Positions 6,057 through 11,511 of a stretch of DNA of 12,444 bases are shown one piece after another. Position 1 is the stretch's first letter. Each line of letters opens with the position of its first letter. Below the pieces are notes generated by a model. The model was not told the DNA's origin. It did no database searches and was given only the letters and a program-made list of their open reading frames with translations. Origin of the DNA: Actinomycetota bacterium (lineage in GTDB: Bacteria; Actinomycetota; Thermoleophilia; Gaiellales; Gaiellaceae); contig JACCVK010000266.1 in NCBI GenBank assembly GCA_013698195.1, positions 1 through 12,444 of the forward strand. Direction: 5' to 3'. The translations under genes and the position numbers were made by a program.

Positions 6057-7138
6057 TGCGCTCTCACGGGTAGTGAGTAGGGCGCGCCGATCGCGTCCAG
6101 CAGCGGGCGGGCTTTCGTCCACGATTCATCGACTTCGGCCGGCGCTTCCGAGTCCCAGACGACCCCGCCACCGACCCAGAGATGGATGCGGCCTACGGCA
6201 ATCGCGAATGTCCTGATCGTGAGCGCGAGGTCGAGGTCGCCGTTCCCGTACACGCGGCCGAGAGCGCCCATCGAGGCGCCGCGGCCGACGGGCTCGAGCT
6301 CGGCTATGAGATCGACTGCGGCGATCTTGGGCGCCCCGGTGACCGAGCCGCCGGGAAACGTCGCCTCGAGCAACTCGGCGAGCCCCACGTCGTCACGCAA
6401 CGTGCCCTCGACCATGGAGACCATGTGCTCGACGCCCGCGAGCGCGCGGGTGGACATGAGCTCGGGCCAGCGCACCGATCCTGCTTCGCAGACACGAGAG
6501 AGGTCGTTCCGCTCGAGGTCGACGATCATCACGTGCTCCGCGGCGTCCTTCTTCGATTCGGAGAGCTCGTCGGCGTCGCCGAGCGGGCGCGTGCCCTTGA
6601 TCGGCATCGTCCACACCCGCCGCCCGCGGCGTGAGAGGAAGAGCTCCGGCGAGGCAGAGACGACAGCCCAGCCGTCGCCCACGAACGGCTCGGGGTGAAG
6701 AGGCCGAAGCTGCTCGAGCTCCGCGGCCAGGACGGAGGGCTCACCTGCAAACGGCGCGGACAGATGCTGCACGACGTTGACCTGATAGACGTCGCCGCGT
6801 GCGATCGCGTCGCGCACGTGCTCGACCGCGGCCTCGTACTCGGCGTCAGTCCACGTCGCCTCCCACGCCCCGACGACGAAGCCCTTGTAACGATCAGTTA
6901 CAAGGGGGTGATCGCGCTCTCTCAGGCGGATACGGCACGCCGCGAGCGGGACGGGACATGGCTCGGGTGGCGGAGGCGACGAGCCGCGGCGTAGCGCCTG
7001 CGAGAGCCCGTAGCCGAGGAAGAGATCGGCAACGAGATGCTCACCCCCGGGGACGAAGAACCCCTCTCCGCGCAGCCACTCCTCGACACGTCCGAACGCA
7101 CCCGGCTCGTCGAGCTCGAGCGTCGGCGGGTCAGCCAT
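6053..7138 (-). CDS. pabB: Aminodeoxychorismate synthase component I (chorismate-binding), short form
   Basis: A 361-residue protein from ATG 7138, which overlaps the rpe stop in ATGGCTGA. The frame stays open further upstream, but only as a shadow of rpe. The chorismate-binding core starts near residue 97 (WTDAEYEAAVEHVRDAIARG) and includes DVYQVN (116-121), SASPELFL (161-168), PIKGT (179-183), a DLERNDLSRV block (207-216) and FPGGSVTGAPK (261-271). Lys181 in PIKGT is the residue that distinguishes PabB from anthranilate synthase, which has Ala there. The N-terminal region is much shorter than in the 450-500 residue enzymes. It would aminate chorismate using ammonia from a PabA glutaminase not encoded here. 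A perfect 10-bp palindrome lies in codons about 78-86. Confidence 0.93.
   Translation of the reverse strand: MADPPTLELDEPGAFGRVEEWLRGEGFFVPGGEHLVADLFLGYGLSQALRRGSSPPPPEPCPVPLAACRIRLRERDHPLVTDRYKGFVVGAWEATWTDAEYEAAVEHVRDAIARGDVYQVNVVQHLSAPFAGEPSVLAAELEQLRPLHPEPFVGDGWAVVSASPELFLSRRGRRVWTMPIKGTRPLGDADELSESKKDAAEHVMIVDLERNDLSRVCEAGSVRWPELMSTRALAGVEHMVSMVEGTLRDDVGLAELLEATFPGGSVTGAPKIAAVDLIAELEPVGRGASMGALGRVYGNGDLDLALTIRTFAIAVGRIHLWVGGGVVWDSEAPAEVDESWTKARPLLDAIGAPYSLPVRAQ
6882..6906. repeat. Perfect 10-bp inverted repeat inside pabB
   Basis: CCCTTGTAAC and GTTACAAGGG are exact reverse complements separated by 5 nt (GATCA). The sequence is noticeably richer in A+T than its surroundings. It lies in the coding region just before the conserved catalytic core of pabB. 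It would form a stable hairpin in the mRNA or could be a dyad for a DNA-binding protein. No T-run follows. Confidence 0.6.
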
Positions 7139-7823
7139 GAGCCGGATTCCGAACGAGCTCTGACAGCTCCAGGTACGCCGCGGGCGGGTCGTCACGCCAG
7201 AAGATCGCGCTCCCCGCGACGAAAAGATCTGCGCCCGCTTCCCGCGCGGGCCCGATTGTCGTCGCGTTGATTCCGCCATCCACCTGGATGCGCACGTTCT
7301 CGGGCAAGAGCTTGCGGAGCCGCTCGATGCGCCCAACCGACTCCGGCATGAACTCCTGTCCGGAGTAGCCGGGATGGATCGACATGCAGAGAACGAGATC
7401 GGCGCCCTCGGCAGCCACAACCGCGTCCTCTACCGAGGTCTCGGGGTTGAACGCGAGCCCGACACCGAGGCCGAGGCCTCGCGCATGCGCGACTGCGCGC
7501 GCAGGTGAGTCGCAGGCTTCGACGTGAAAGGTGACGCTTGCGCCTCCCGCTTTCGCGACCGCCTCGAAGTGGCGTTCCGGCTCGGCCACCATGAGGTGGC
7601 AGTCCAGCGCGCCGCCCCAGCCGCGCATCAGCGGCGCGAGGGACGCGAGCACGACGGGTCCGATGGTGATCTCCGGGATGAAGTGGCCGTCGCCGGCGTC
7701 GAAGTGGAACACGCGCGCCCCGGCTCCGACGAGCGCGGCAACCTGCTCTCCAAGCTGCGAGAAGTCCGCCGCATAGAGCGACGGCTCGACCTCGACCTCG
7801 CGCGCAACCTCGACCCAGGGCAT
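7131..7823 (-). CDS. rpe: Ribulose-phosphate 3-epimerase
   Basis: A 230-residue TIM-barrel enzyme interconverting ribulose 5-phosphate and xylulose 5-phosphate in the pentose phosphate pathway. Family motifs are in order: PSLYAADF (14-21), HFDAGDGHFIPEITIGP (40-56), DCHLM (74-78), MSIHPGYSGQEF (147-158), VDGGIN (181-186) and FVAGSAIF (201-208). Expected metal and catalytic residues are present: His40, Asp42, His76 and Asp182. One difference is Ala at the position of the usual Ser in the first motif (PSILSADF in typical members). ATG 7823 has no ribosome site; TAGCGT ends 8 nt before it. It heads a coupled series with pabB and pabC, and is divergent from rpiA. Confidence 0.94.
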   Translation of the reverse strand: MPWVEVAREVEVEPSLYAADFSQLGEQVAALVGAGARVFHFDAGDGHFIPEITIGPVVLASLAPLMRGWGGALDCHLMVAEPERHFEAVAKAGGASVTFHVEACDSPARAVAHARGLGLGVGLAFNPETSVEDAVVAAEGADLVLCMSIHPGYSGQEFMPESVGRIERLRKLLPENVRIQVDGGINATTIGPAREAGADLFVAGSAIFWRDDPPAAYLELSELVRNPAHG

Positions 7824-7875
7824 CGGCGGTCACGCTAAACGAACGCTGACCCCCTCTGTAGAGTTGCGCGCCGAC
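7824..7875. promoter_or_regulatory. Divergent promoter region between rpe and rpiA
   Basis: This 52-bp gap must hold both promoters. On the minus strand TAGCGT (7837-7832) ends 8 nt before the rpe ATG. On the plus strand TAGAGT (7859-7864) lies 11 nt before the rpiA GTG. Neither has a clear -35, and no Shine-Dalgarno is seen for either gene. The promoters would be so close or overlapping that expression of the two genes is probably linked. Confidence 0.45.
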
Positions 7876-8535
7876 GTGGCCACGGACGTCGAGCGAGAGA
7901 AGCGGCTGGCCGGCGAGGCGGCCGCTGAGCTGGCCGAGAGCGGGATGACGGTCGGCCTCGGGACCGGATCGACGAGCACGTACTTCGTCGAAGCGCTTGC
8001 CGCGCGCGGTCTTGACCTCCGCTGCGTCGCGACATCGCTCGCGACGGAGCAGACCGCGCGTACCCTCGGTTTCGACATTGTCCGCTTCGAGGGGCCGGAC
8101 TCCCCCCTCCGGCTCGATCTGGCGGTCGACGGCGCGGACCAGGTGGCTGTCAACGGCTGGATCGTGAAGGGCGGCGGCGGTGCCCACACGCGCGAGAAGT
8201 TGGTGGCAGCGGCTGCGGATCGTTTCGTCGTCGTCGTGTCCTCCGACAAGCTCGTCGAGCGGATCGCGGCTCCGATTCCGCTCGAGTTGCTCTCTTTCGG
8301 GCTGGGCGCGACGCTGGCACGACTCGGCTCGGCGGAACTTCGCGACGCCCCGCCGACTCCCGACGGCGGCGTCCTCGCGGACTGGGTCGGAGACGTGGGT
8401 GAGCCCGCGAAGCTGGCTCTCGAGCTTGCGGCCACGCCGGGAGTCGTCGAGCACGGACTCTTCTCGCAGGAGCTTGTCGCGGAGGTGCTGGTGGGTCGGG
8501 AAGACGGGGTGGAGCGACTCGGTCGCGGTGGCTGA
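7876..8535 (+). CDS. rpiA: Ribose-5-phosphate isomerase A
   Basis: A 219-residue enzyme, the same length as E. coli RpiA, interconverting ribose 5-phosphate and ribulose 5-phosphate. Visible motifs are GTGST (29-33, phosphate binding), VDGAD (84-88, catalytic Asp85 and Asp88), KGGGG (98-102, Lys98), TREK (105-108, catalytic Glu107), and the C-terminal PGVVEHGLF. I chose GTG 7876 over TTG 7864 for three reasons: the TTG lies within the candidate -10 TAGAGT, GTG is the commoner start, and the length fits the family. It reads away from rpe and ends 3 bp before the stop of the convergent bpsA gene, leaving no room for separate terminators. Confidence 0.93.
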   Translation: MATDVEREKRLAGEAAAELAESGMTVGLGTGSTSTYFVEALAARGLDLRCVATSLATEQTARTLGFDIVRFEGPDSPLRLDLAVDGADQVAVNGWIVKGGGGAHTREKLVAAAADRFVVVVSSDKLVERIAAPIPLELLSFGLGATLARLGSAELRDAPPTPDGGVLADWVGDVGEPAKLALELAATPGVVEHGLFSQELVAEVLVGREDGVERLGRGG

Positions 8536-8538
8536 GAT

Positions 8539-9594
8539 CTAGGCGTCCGCGGTATAGAGCGCGCCGGGAAACTCCCCGACGAGCGGTCGTGTCTCCTCGC
8601 TCGCGGTCAAGTGGTAGAGGTGGCTCGTGCCGCCGATCACGCCGGCGCCGACGTACTCGTTGAAGTCACGCGTCAGGCTGCGGATGACGAGCCCGTGCTC
8701 CGTGATCGCCTGCTGCGCGAGACGCGCCGCGCCGGGTCGCTTCGAGCCGAACGACAGAAACACGTCGCCAGCACCCGCGAGAGCCTCCGCGGCACGCGAG
8801 AGAAACAGCCGAACCGCGGGGATCGTGTAGGGCGGATCCGTGACGATCGTGTCGAACCCGCCGACGAGCTCTTCCGGCAGCCGAACGCGCAGATCGTGCT
8901 CTACGCAAACCCAGGGGAACGGCGCGGCCGCTAGCCCCTCGCGCACGAGCGCCAGGATGCGCTCATCCACGTCCAGCGCCACGAGCCGAGCGATCGTCGT
9001 CTCCGAGCCAAACTCACGAACGACGCTCGCAATCGCGAGCGAGACGAGATCGTCGTCGCCGAGGAGCAGAACGCGCTTGCCGACGAGCGCGCCCGCCGCA
9101 TGTAGGGCGAGAACGCGCCTGATCTTGGTCTCGACCGTGCAGTGGCACTGATCGAGCTCGAGGCGTGGAGGAGGCGCGGCACGCGCCAGTCGCGCCACGT
9201 CGCGGACAACCGCATGCAGCTCGTCGGAGATGACGACCGAGCGGCCGCCGCAGCGCCGACACGCCGCGGACGAGGGAAGCGAGAGCTCCCCGTGAGCGAA
9301 CAGCGCTCGCCCGGCATCGGTCAGCCGAGCCGGCCTCTCCTCTGCGACGACGGCGCGCTTGCGAAGCTCGCCGCAGACCGAGGCGACAATCGGCACCGGC
9401 AACTCCGTTGCTCGGCTCACTCGCCGGATCGAGACCGGCTCGAGGCGAGCGAGAGTCGCGATGACTGCGTCGACCCCGCGCTCGCCTTCCGCCAGCCCGA
9501 CGGCAGCCGCGACGTCGCGGACGATCCGCCGGGGACGAGCGCTCGGCTCAGCCAACGGCTCGGGGAGCCGGGGACGAGCGCTCGGCTCAGCCAA
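8539..9594 (-). CDS. bpsA: BpsA-type branched-chain polyamine synthase (DUF43-like aminopropyltransferase)
   Basis: A 351-residue protein (from TTG 9594) resembling N4-bis(aminopropyl)spermidine synthase, which adds two aminopropyl groups from decarboxylated AdoMet to spermidine in thermophilic archaea and bacteria. An N-terminal winged-helix-like region (about 24-100) is followed by CRRCGG (112-117), then DQCHCTVETKIRRV (148-161), which corresponds to the family's Asp-Gln...Thr-x-Glu-Thr block. The Rossmann core has the GDDDL loop (179-183) with its catalytic acidic residues, DVDERIL (208-214) and DPPYT (253-257). TTG 9594 overlaps the speD stop (TTGGCTGA). A second identical TTG context 39 bp downstream (9555) would give 338 residues, because the junction is tandemly duplicated. 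The substrate is inferred from the family; a plain spermidine-type product is also possible. Confidence 0.87.
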   Translation of the reverse strand: MAEPSARPRLPEPLAEPSARPRRIVRDVAAAVGLAEGERGVDAVIATLARLEPVSIRRVSRATELPVPIVASVCGELRKRAVVAEERPARLTDAGRALFAHGELSLPSSAACRRCGGRSVVISDELHAVVRDVARLARAAPPPRLELDQCHCTVETKIRRVLALHAAGALVGKRVLLLGDDDLVSLAIASVVREFGSETTIARLVALDVDERILALVREGLAAAPFPWVCVEHDLRVRLPEELVGGFDTIVTDPPYTIPAVRLFLSRAAEALAGAGDVFLSFGSKRPGAARLAQQAITEHGLVIRSLTRDFNEYVGAGVIGGTSHLYHLTASEETRPLVGEFPGALYTADA

Positions 9595-9605
9595 CGGCTC
9601 GGGGG
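9528..9605. repeat. 39-bp tandem duplication across the speD-bpsA junction
   Basis: Two adjacent 39-bp units (9528-9566 and 9567-9605) differ at one base. The unit carries the last codons and stop of speD together with the overlapping TTG start of bpsA. Because 39 is a multiple of three, the bpsA frame is kept and the protein gains a 13-residue repeat (LAEPSARPR...PEP). The near identity suggests a recent event or one under gene conversion. Confidence 0.92.
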
Positions 9606-9982
9606 ATCGTGATCGTCCGAGCGCGCTCGGCGTCGAGCCGCTCGCCGAGCGTGCTCGTGGCGGCCTCGGCATCGATGTCGCCGTACGAGAGCAGATCGAC
9701 ATTCGCAAGCCCGTACTCAGGCCACGTGTGGATGCTGAGATGCGACTGTGCGAGCAAGAGGACGCCGGTCACGGCGCCGTTTGGGAAGACGTAGAACTCC
9801 TCGCCGACGACGTTCGCGCCGCCGGCGTCAGCCGCCGCCAGCAGGGTCTCGCGAACGTGCTTGAAATCGGTGAGCACAAACGGACGGCGTACCCAGACGT
9901 CGAGCGCATACAAGTTCATCGATCCCGGGCGAATCGGGTGCTGCTGGAGCCGAAGGCTCCGACCTTCGTGCGGTACGGACAC
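9587..9982 (-). CDS. speD: SpeD-family pyruvoyl decarboxylase (AdoMet decarboxylase homologue) with altered active site
   Basis: A 131-residue proenzyme that should self-cleave to form a pyruvoyl group. The family motif is clear: SHLSIHTWPEYG (80-91), with Ser80 as the pyruvoyl precursor and His85 as the processing histidine, followed by the NVDLLSYGD strand. Against the Thermotoga maritima enzyme (recalled from memory), three positions differ: Gln79 for Glu62 before the cleavage site, Thr72 for Ser55, and Tyr100 for the catalytic Cys83. The usual product, decarboxylated AdoMet, is the donor for aminopropyl transfer by the coupled bpsA gene. GTG 9982 is preceded by AAAGGAG four bases away, a strong ribosome site. 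ATG 9919 would match the shorter family N-terminus and remains an alternative. It lies behind a long leader and its own promoter. Confidence 0.88.
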   Translation of the reverse strand: MSVPHEGRSLRLQQHPIRPGSMNLYALDVWVRRPFVLTDFKHVRETLLAAADAGGANVVGEEFYVFPNGAVTGVLLLAQSHLSIHTWPEYGLANVDLLSYGDIDAEAATSTLGERLDAERARTITIPRAVG

Positions 9983-9996
9983 AGCTCTCCTTTGGT

Positions 9997-10014
9997 TCGA
10001 AAGCAGAGTTTCGA
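9997..10014 (-). promoter_or_regulatory. Hairpin next to the speD ribosome-binding site
   Basis: TCGAAA and TTTCGA are perfect complements around a 6-nt loop, reading CUCUGC in the transcript. The stem ends a few bases before the speD AAAGGAGAG. The loop CUCU is complementary to AGAG of that ribosome site, so a local or competing fold could hide the start. No T-run follows, so termination here is unlikely. Confidence 0.5.
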
Positions 10015-10046
10015 GGCAGAGTCATGGCACCGGCGCCGCGCGCGCA

Positions 10047-10077
10047 GGATCTGTCCGCGCCATACGGGGTTAGATCC
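10047..10077 (-). promoter_or_regulatory. Hairpin in the middle of the speD leader
   Basis: GGATCT and AGATCC form a perfect 6-bp outer stem. Inside it, CCG and CGG can pair around a 7-nt loop containing an AUG. It lies between the stop of the small leader ORF and the speD start, where ribosome position on the small ORF could influence folding. Confidence 0.45.
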
Positions 10078-10100
10078 CGGACGATTCGATCAGGTGTGAC

Positions 10101-10139
10101 TTACGCGTCGCCGGAGAAGGGCGTGACGGACACAGTCAT
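10101..10139 (-). CDS. 12-codon leader ORF upstream of speD
   Basis: ATG 10139 to TAA 10101-10103 encodes MTVSVTPFSGDA. It is preceded at ideal distance by AAGGAGGTG (10154-10146), a full match to the 16S anti-Shine-Dalgarno and the best ribosome site in the window, so it is very likely translated. The peptide shows no run of one amino acid as in amino-acid attenuators, so any signal would be peptide-specific or linked to translation itself. Its second to fifth codons share the 10-mer CTGTGTCCGT with the start of speD, hinting at a duplicated initiation region. It is not in frame with speD. A role in controlling speD is inference from position. Confidence 0.6.
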   Translation of the reverse strand: MTVSVTPFSGDA

Positions 10140-10145
10140 ATGACG

Positions 10146-10154
10146 CACCTCCTT
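10146..10154 (-). promoter_or_regulatory. Perfect Shine-Dalgarno of the speD leader ORF
   Basis: AAGGAGGTG on the minus strand, 6 nt before ATG 10139. It decides the start of the leader ORF and stands out because most other genes here have weak or no ribosome sites. Confidence 0.75.
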
Positions 10155-10172
10155 CGGCTCGCTGACCGCAGC

Positions 10173-10201
10173 AGGGTAGCGGCGTCGGCCCGGTGCGTCA
10201 A
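10173..10201 (-). promoter_or_regulatory. Sigma-70-type promoter of speD-bpsA
   Basis: On the minus strand TTGACG (10201-10196) and TACCCT (10178-10173) are separated by exactly 17 nt, a good housekeeping-sigma promoter for an actinobacterium. It begins 8 bp downstream of the stop of the M20 gene, so the polyamine unit has its own promoter independent of kynA. Predicted start of transcription is near 10166. Confidence 0.7.
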
Positions 10202-10209
10202 CGAGACGA

Positions 10210-11511
10210 TCAGCCGAGCAAGGAGCGCGCGACATGGCGCAGCATGTGGACGCCCGCCTCGAGGTCGTCCACTGCAATGCGCTCGTTTGCGGAGTGAATG
10301 AGCTTCGTCGCGACCTCCGTGTCCATCTCCTTCACCGGGAAGAAACCATGCGCGACGGTGCCATACGCCTCGCGCAGGAAGTGACTGTCGGTGAATCCGG
10401 GACACGCGATCGGAGCGAGGGCGGCACCCGGCTCGAGCTCCTCGACGAACGATTCGAGCGCGTCCCAGAGCGGCGTGTCGAGCGCCGAGCGCGTCCCTCC
10501 CACCGCCTCGAGCCACTCGAGCTCGTAGTCGCCCTCCCCGAGCGCGGCTCGGATGAGCGGCTCCGCGTCGGCCGGCGTCTGCTCCGGTGGGAGGCGGCAG
10601 TCCACGATGATCTCGCAGACGGCGGGAATCACGTTCCGCTTGCCGGAGGCCTCGATCATCGTCGGCGCCAGCGTCAGGGCAAGGAGCGGCTCGACGAGCG
10701 CGCCGAGCAACGGGTTCAACTCGTTCGCGCGGGCGATCGCCTCGTCTGCGGGCGGAGCCTCGCCGAGCACCGCCTCGAGAAAACCGCGCGCCTCCGGAAT
10801 GAGCTCCTTCGGCGGATCGAATGCCGCAAGCGCGGAGATGTACCTCGATGCCTTGACGAGCGCGTTGTCGGCGATTCCGGGCATCGACGCGTGGCCGCTG
10901 CGCCCTAGGACGCGCAGCCGGAACGGAGCAGACATCTTCTCCGCCGTCGCGCACAGGTAGACCGGCCGCCCACCCAGCTCGAGCCGCTCGCCACCGCCCT
11001 CGTTGACGGCGTAGTCGCAGCGGGCGGCGTCGGAATGCGCCTCGACGAGCCAGCTCAAGCCGAACCCGGCGCCCACTTCTTCGTCTGCCACAACGAGGAG
11101 AACCAGGTCGCCCGCAGGCGTGAAGCCCTCCCGCACGAGAGAGGCAAACGCGACCGCAGACGCCGCGACCTGCCCCTTCATGTCGAGCGCGCCTCGTCCC
11201 CAGATCTCGCCATCCACGAGGTCGCCCGACCACGGGTCTCGTTCCCACTCCGCCGGATCGGCGAGCACGGTATCCGTGTGGCTCAGGAACGCGAGCGACG
11301 GGCCGTCGCCACCCGGAATGCGCGCGACGAGATTCGCGCGCTCCGGGACGCGTGCGATCAGCCCGCTGGAGATCCCGTCTCGCTCCAGGTACCGGGCAAG
11401 CAGCTCGGCCGCTTGCGTCTCGTTCCCGGGCGGGTTGACCGTGTCCAGCCGAAGCAGATCCTGGAGGAGCTCGGTCGCCTCCAAGCGGAGAGTCTGCTCC
11501 TGTACGGCCAT
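10210..11511 (-). CDS. M20 family metallopeptidase / amidohydrolase
   Basis: A 433-residue cytosolic enzyme of the M20 (ArgE/DapE/ACY1/carboxypeptidase G2) group, with no signal peptide. It would hydrolyse an amide or peptide bond using two zinc ions. Expected residues are present: His78 and Asp80 in SHTDT, bridging Asp110 in GRGALDMKG, the Glu144-Glu145 pair in DEEVG, Glu171 in NEGGG, the dimerisation-domain SGHASMP (205-211) with His207, and the late ligand His406 in LIHSANE. The substrate cannot be fixed. ATG 11511 follows the kynA stop with no gap (TAAATG), so it is translationally coupled to tryptophan 2,3-dioxygenase. A role in that pathway, for example as deformylase or deacylase, is possible but inferred. 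Confidence 0.92.
   Translation of the reverse strand: MAVQEQTLRLEATELLQDLLRLDTVNPPGNETQAAELLARYLERDGISSGLIARVPERANLVARIPGGDGPSLAFLSHTDTVLADPAEWERDPWSGDLVDGEIWGRGALDMKGQVAASAVAFASLVREGFTPAGDLVLLVVADEEVGAGFGLSWLVEAHSDAARCDYAVNEGGGERLELGGRPVYLCATAEKMSAPFRLRVLGRSGHASMPGIADNALVKASRYISALAAFDPPKELIPEARGFLEAVLGEAPPADEAIARANELNPLLGALVEPLLALTLAPTMIEASGKRNVIPAVCEIIVDCRLPPEQTPADAEPLIRAALGEGDYELEWLEAVGGTRSALDTPLWDALESFVEELEPGAALAPIACPGFTDSHFLREAYGTVAHGFFPVKEMDTEVATKLIHSANERIAVDDLEAGVHMLRHVARSLLG

Larger units (their letters stand above)
9983..10166 (-). promoter_or_regulatory. Long 5' leader of the speD-bpsA unit
   Basis: About 184 nt separate the predicted transcription start (near 10166) from the speD GTG, unusual in a window where other units look leaderless. 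The leader contains a perfect Shine-Dalgarno and a 12-codon ORF, a hairpin GGATCT/AGATCC with an inner CCG/CGG stem (10047-10077), and a perfect TCGAAA/TTTCGA hairpin (9997-10014) directly before the speD ribosome site. Two copies of ACTCTGC on the minus strand carry CUCU, able to pair with AGAG of the speD ribosome site. No known riboswitch is recognised. This is a good candidate for translational or attenuation control of polyamine synthesis. Confidence 0.6.

Noticed and set aside
6057..6122. Longer N-terminus for pabC from 6122
   Set aside because: It would overlap pabB by about 70 bp and adds residues unlike the family. The GTG overlapping the pabB stop gives a normal length.
7864..7875. 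TTG 7864 as the rpiA start
   Set aside because: It lies in the candidate -10 hexamer and adds four residues before the normal family N-terminus.
7192..8454. A 420-codon minus-strand open frame spanning rpe and rpiA
   Set aside because: It runs across two well-supported genes in other frames and through their promoter gap, with Arg-rich low-complexity translation.
9528..9605. Tandem repeat as part of a CRISPR array or satellite
   Set aside because: Only two directly adjacent copies with no spacers, lying within coding sequence.
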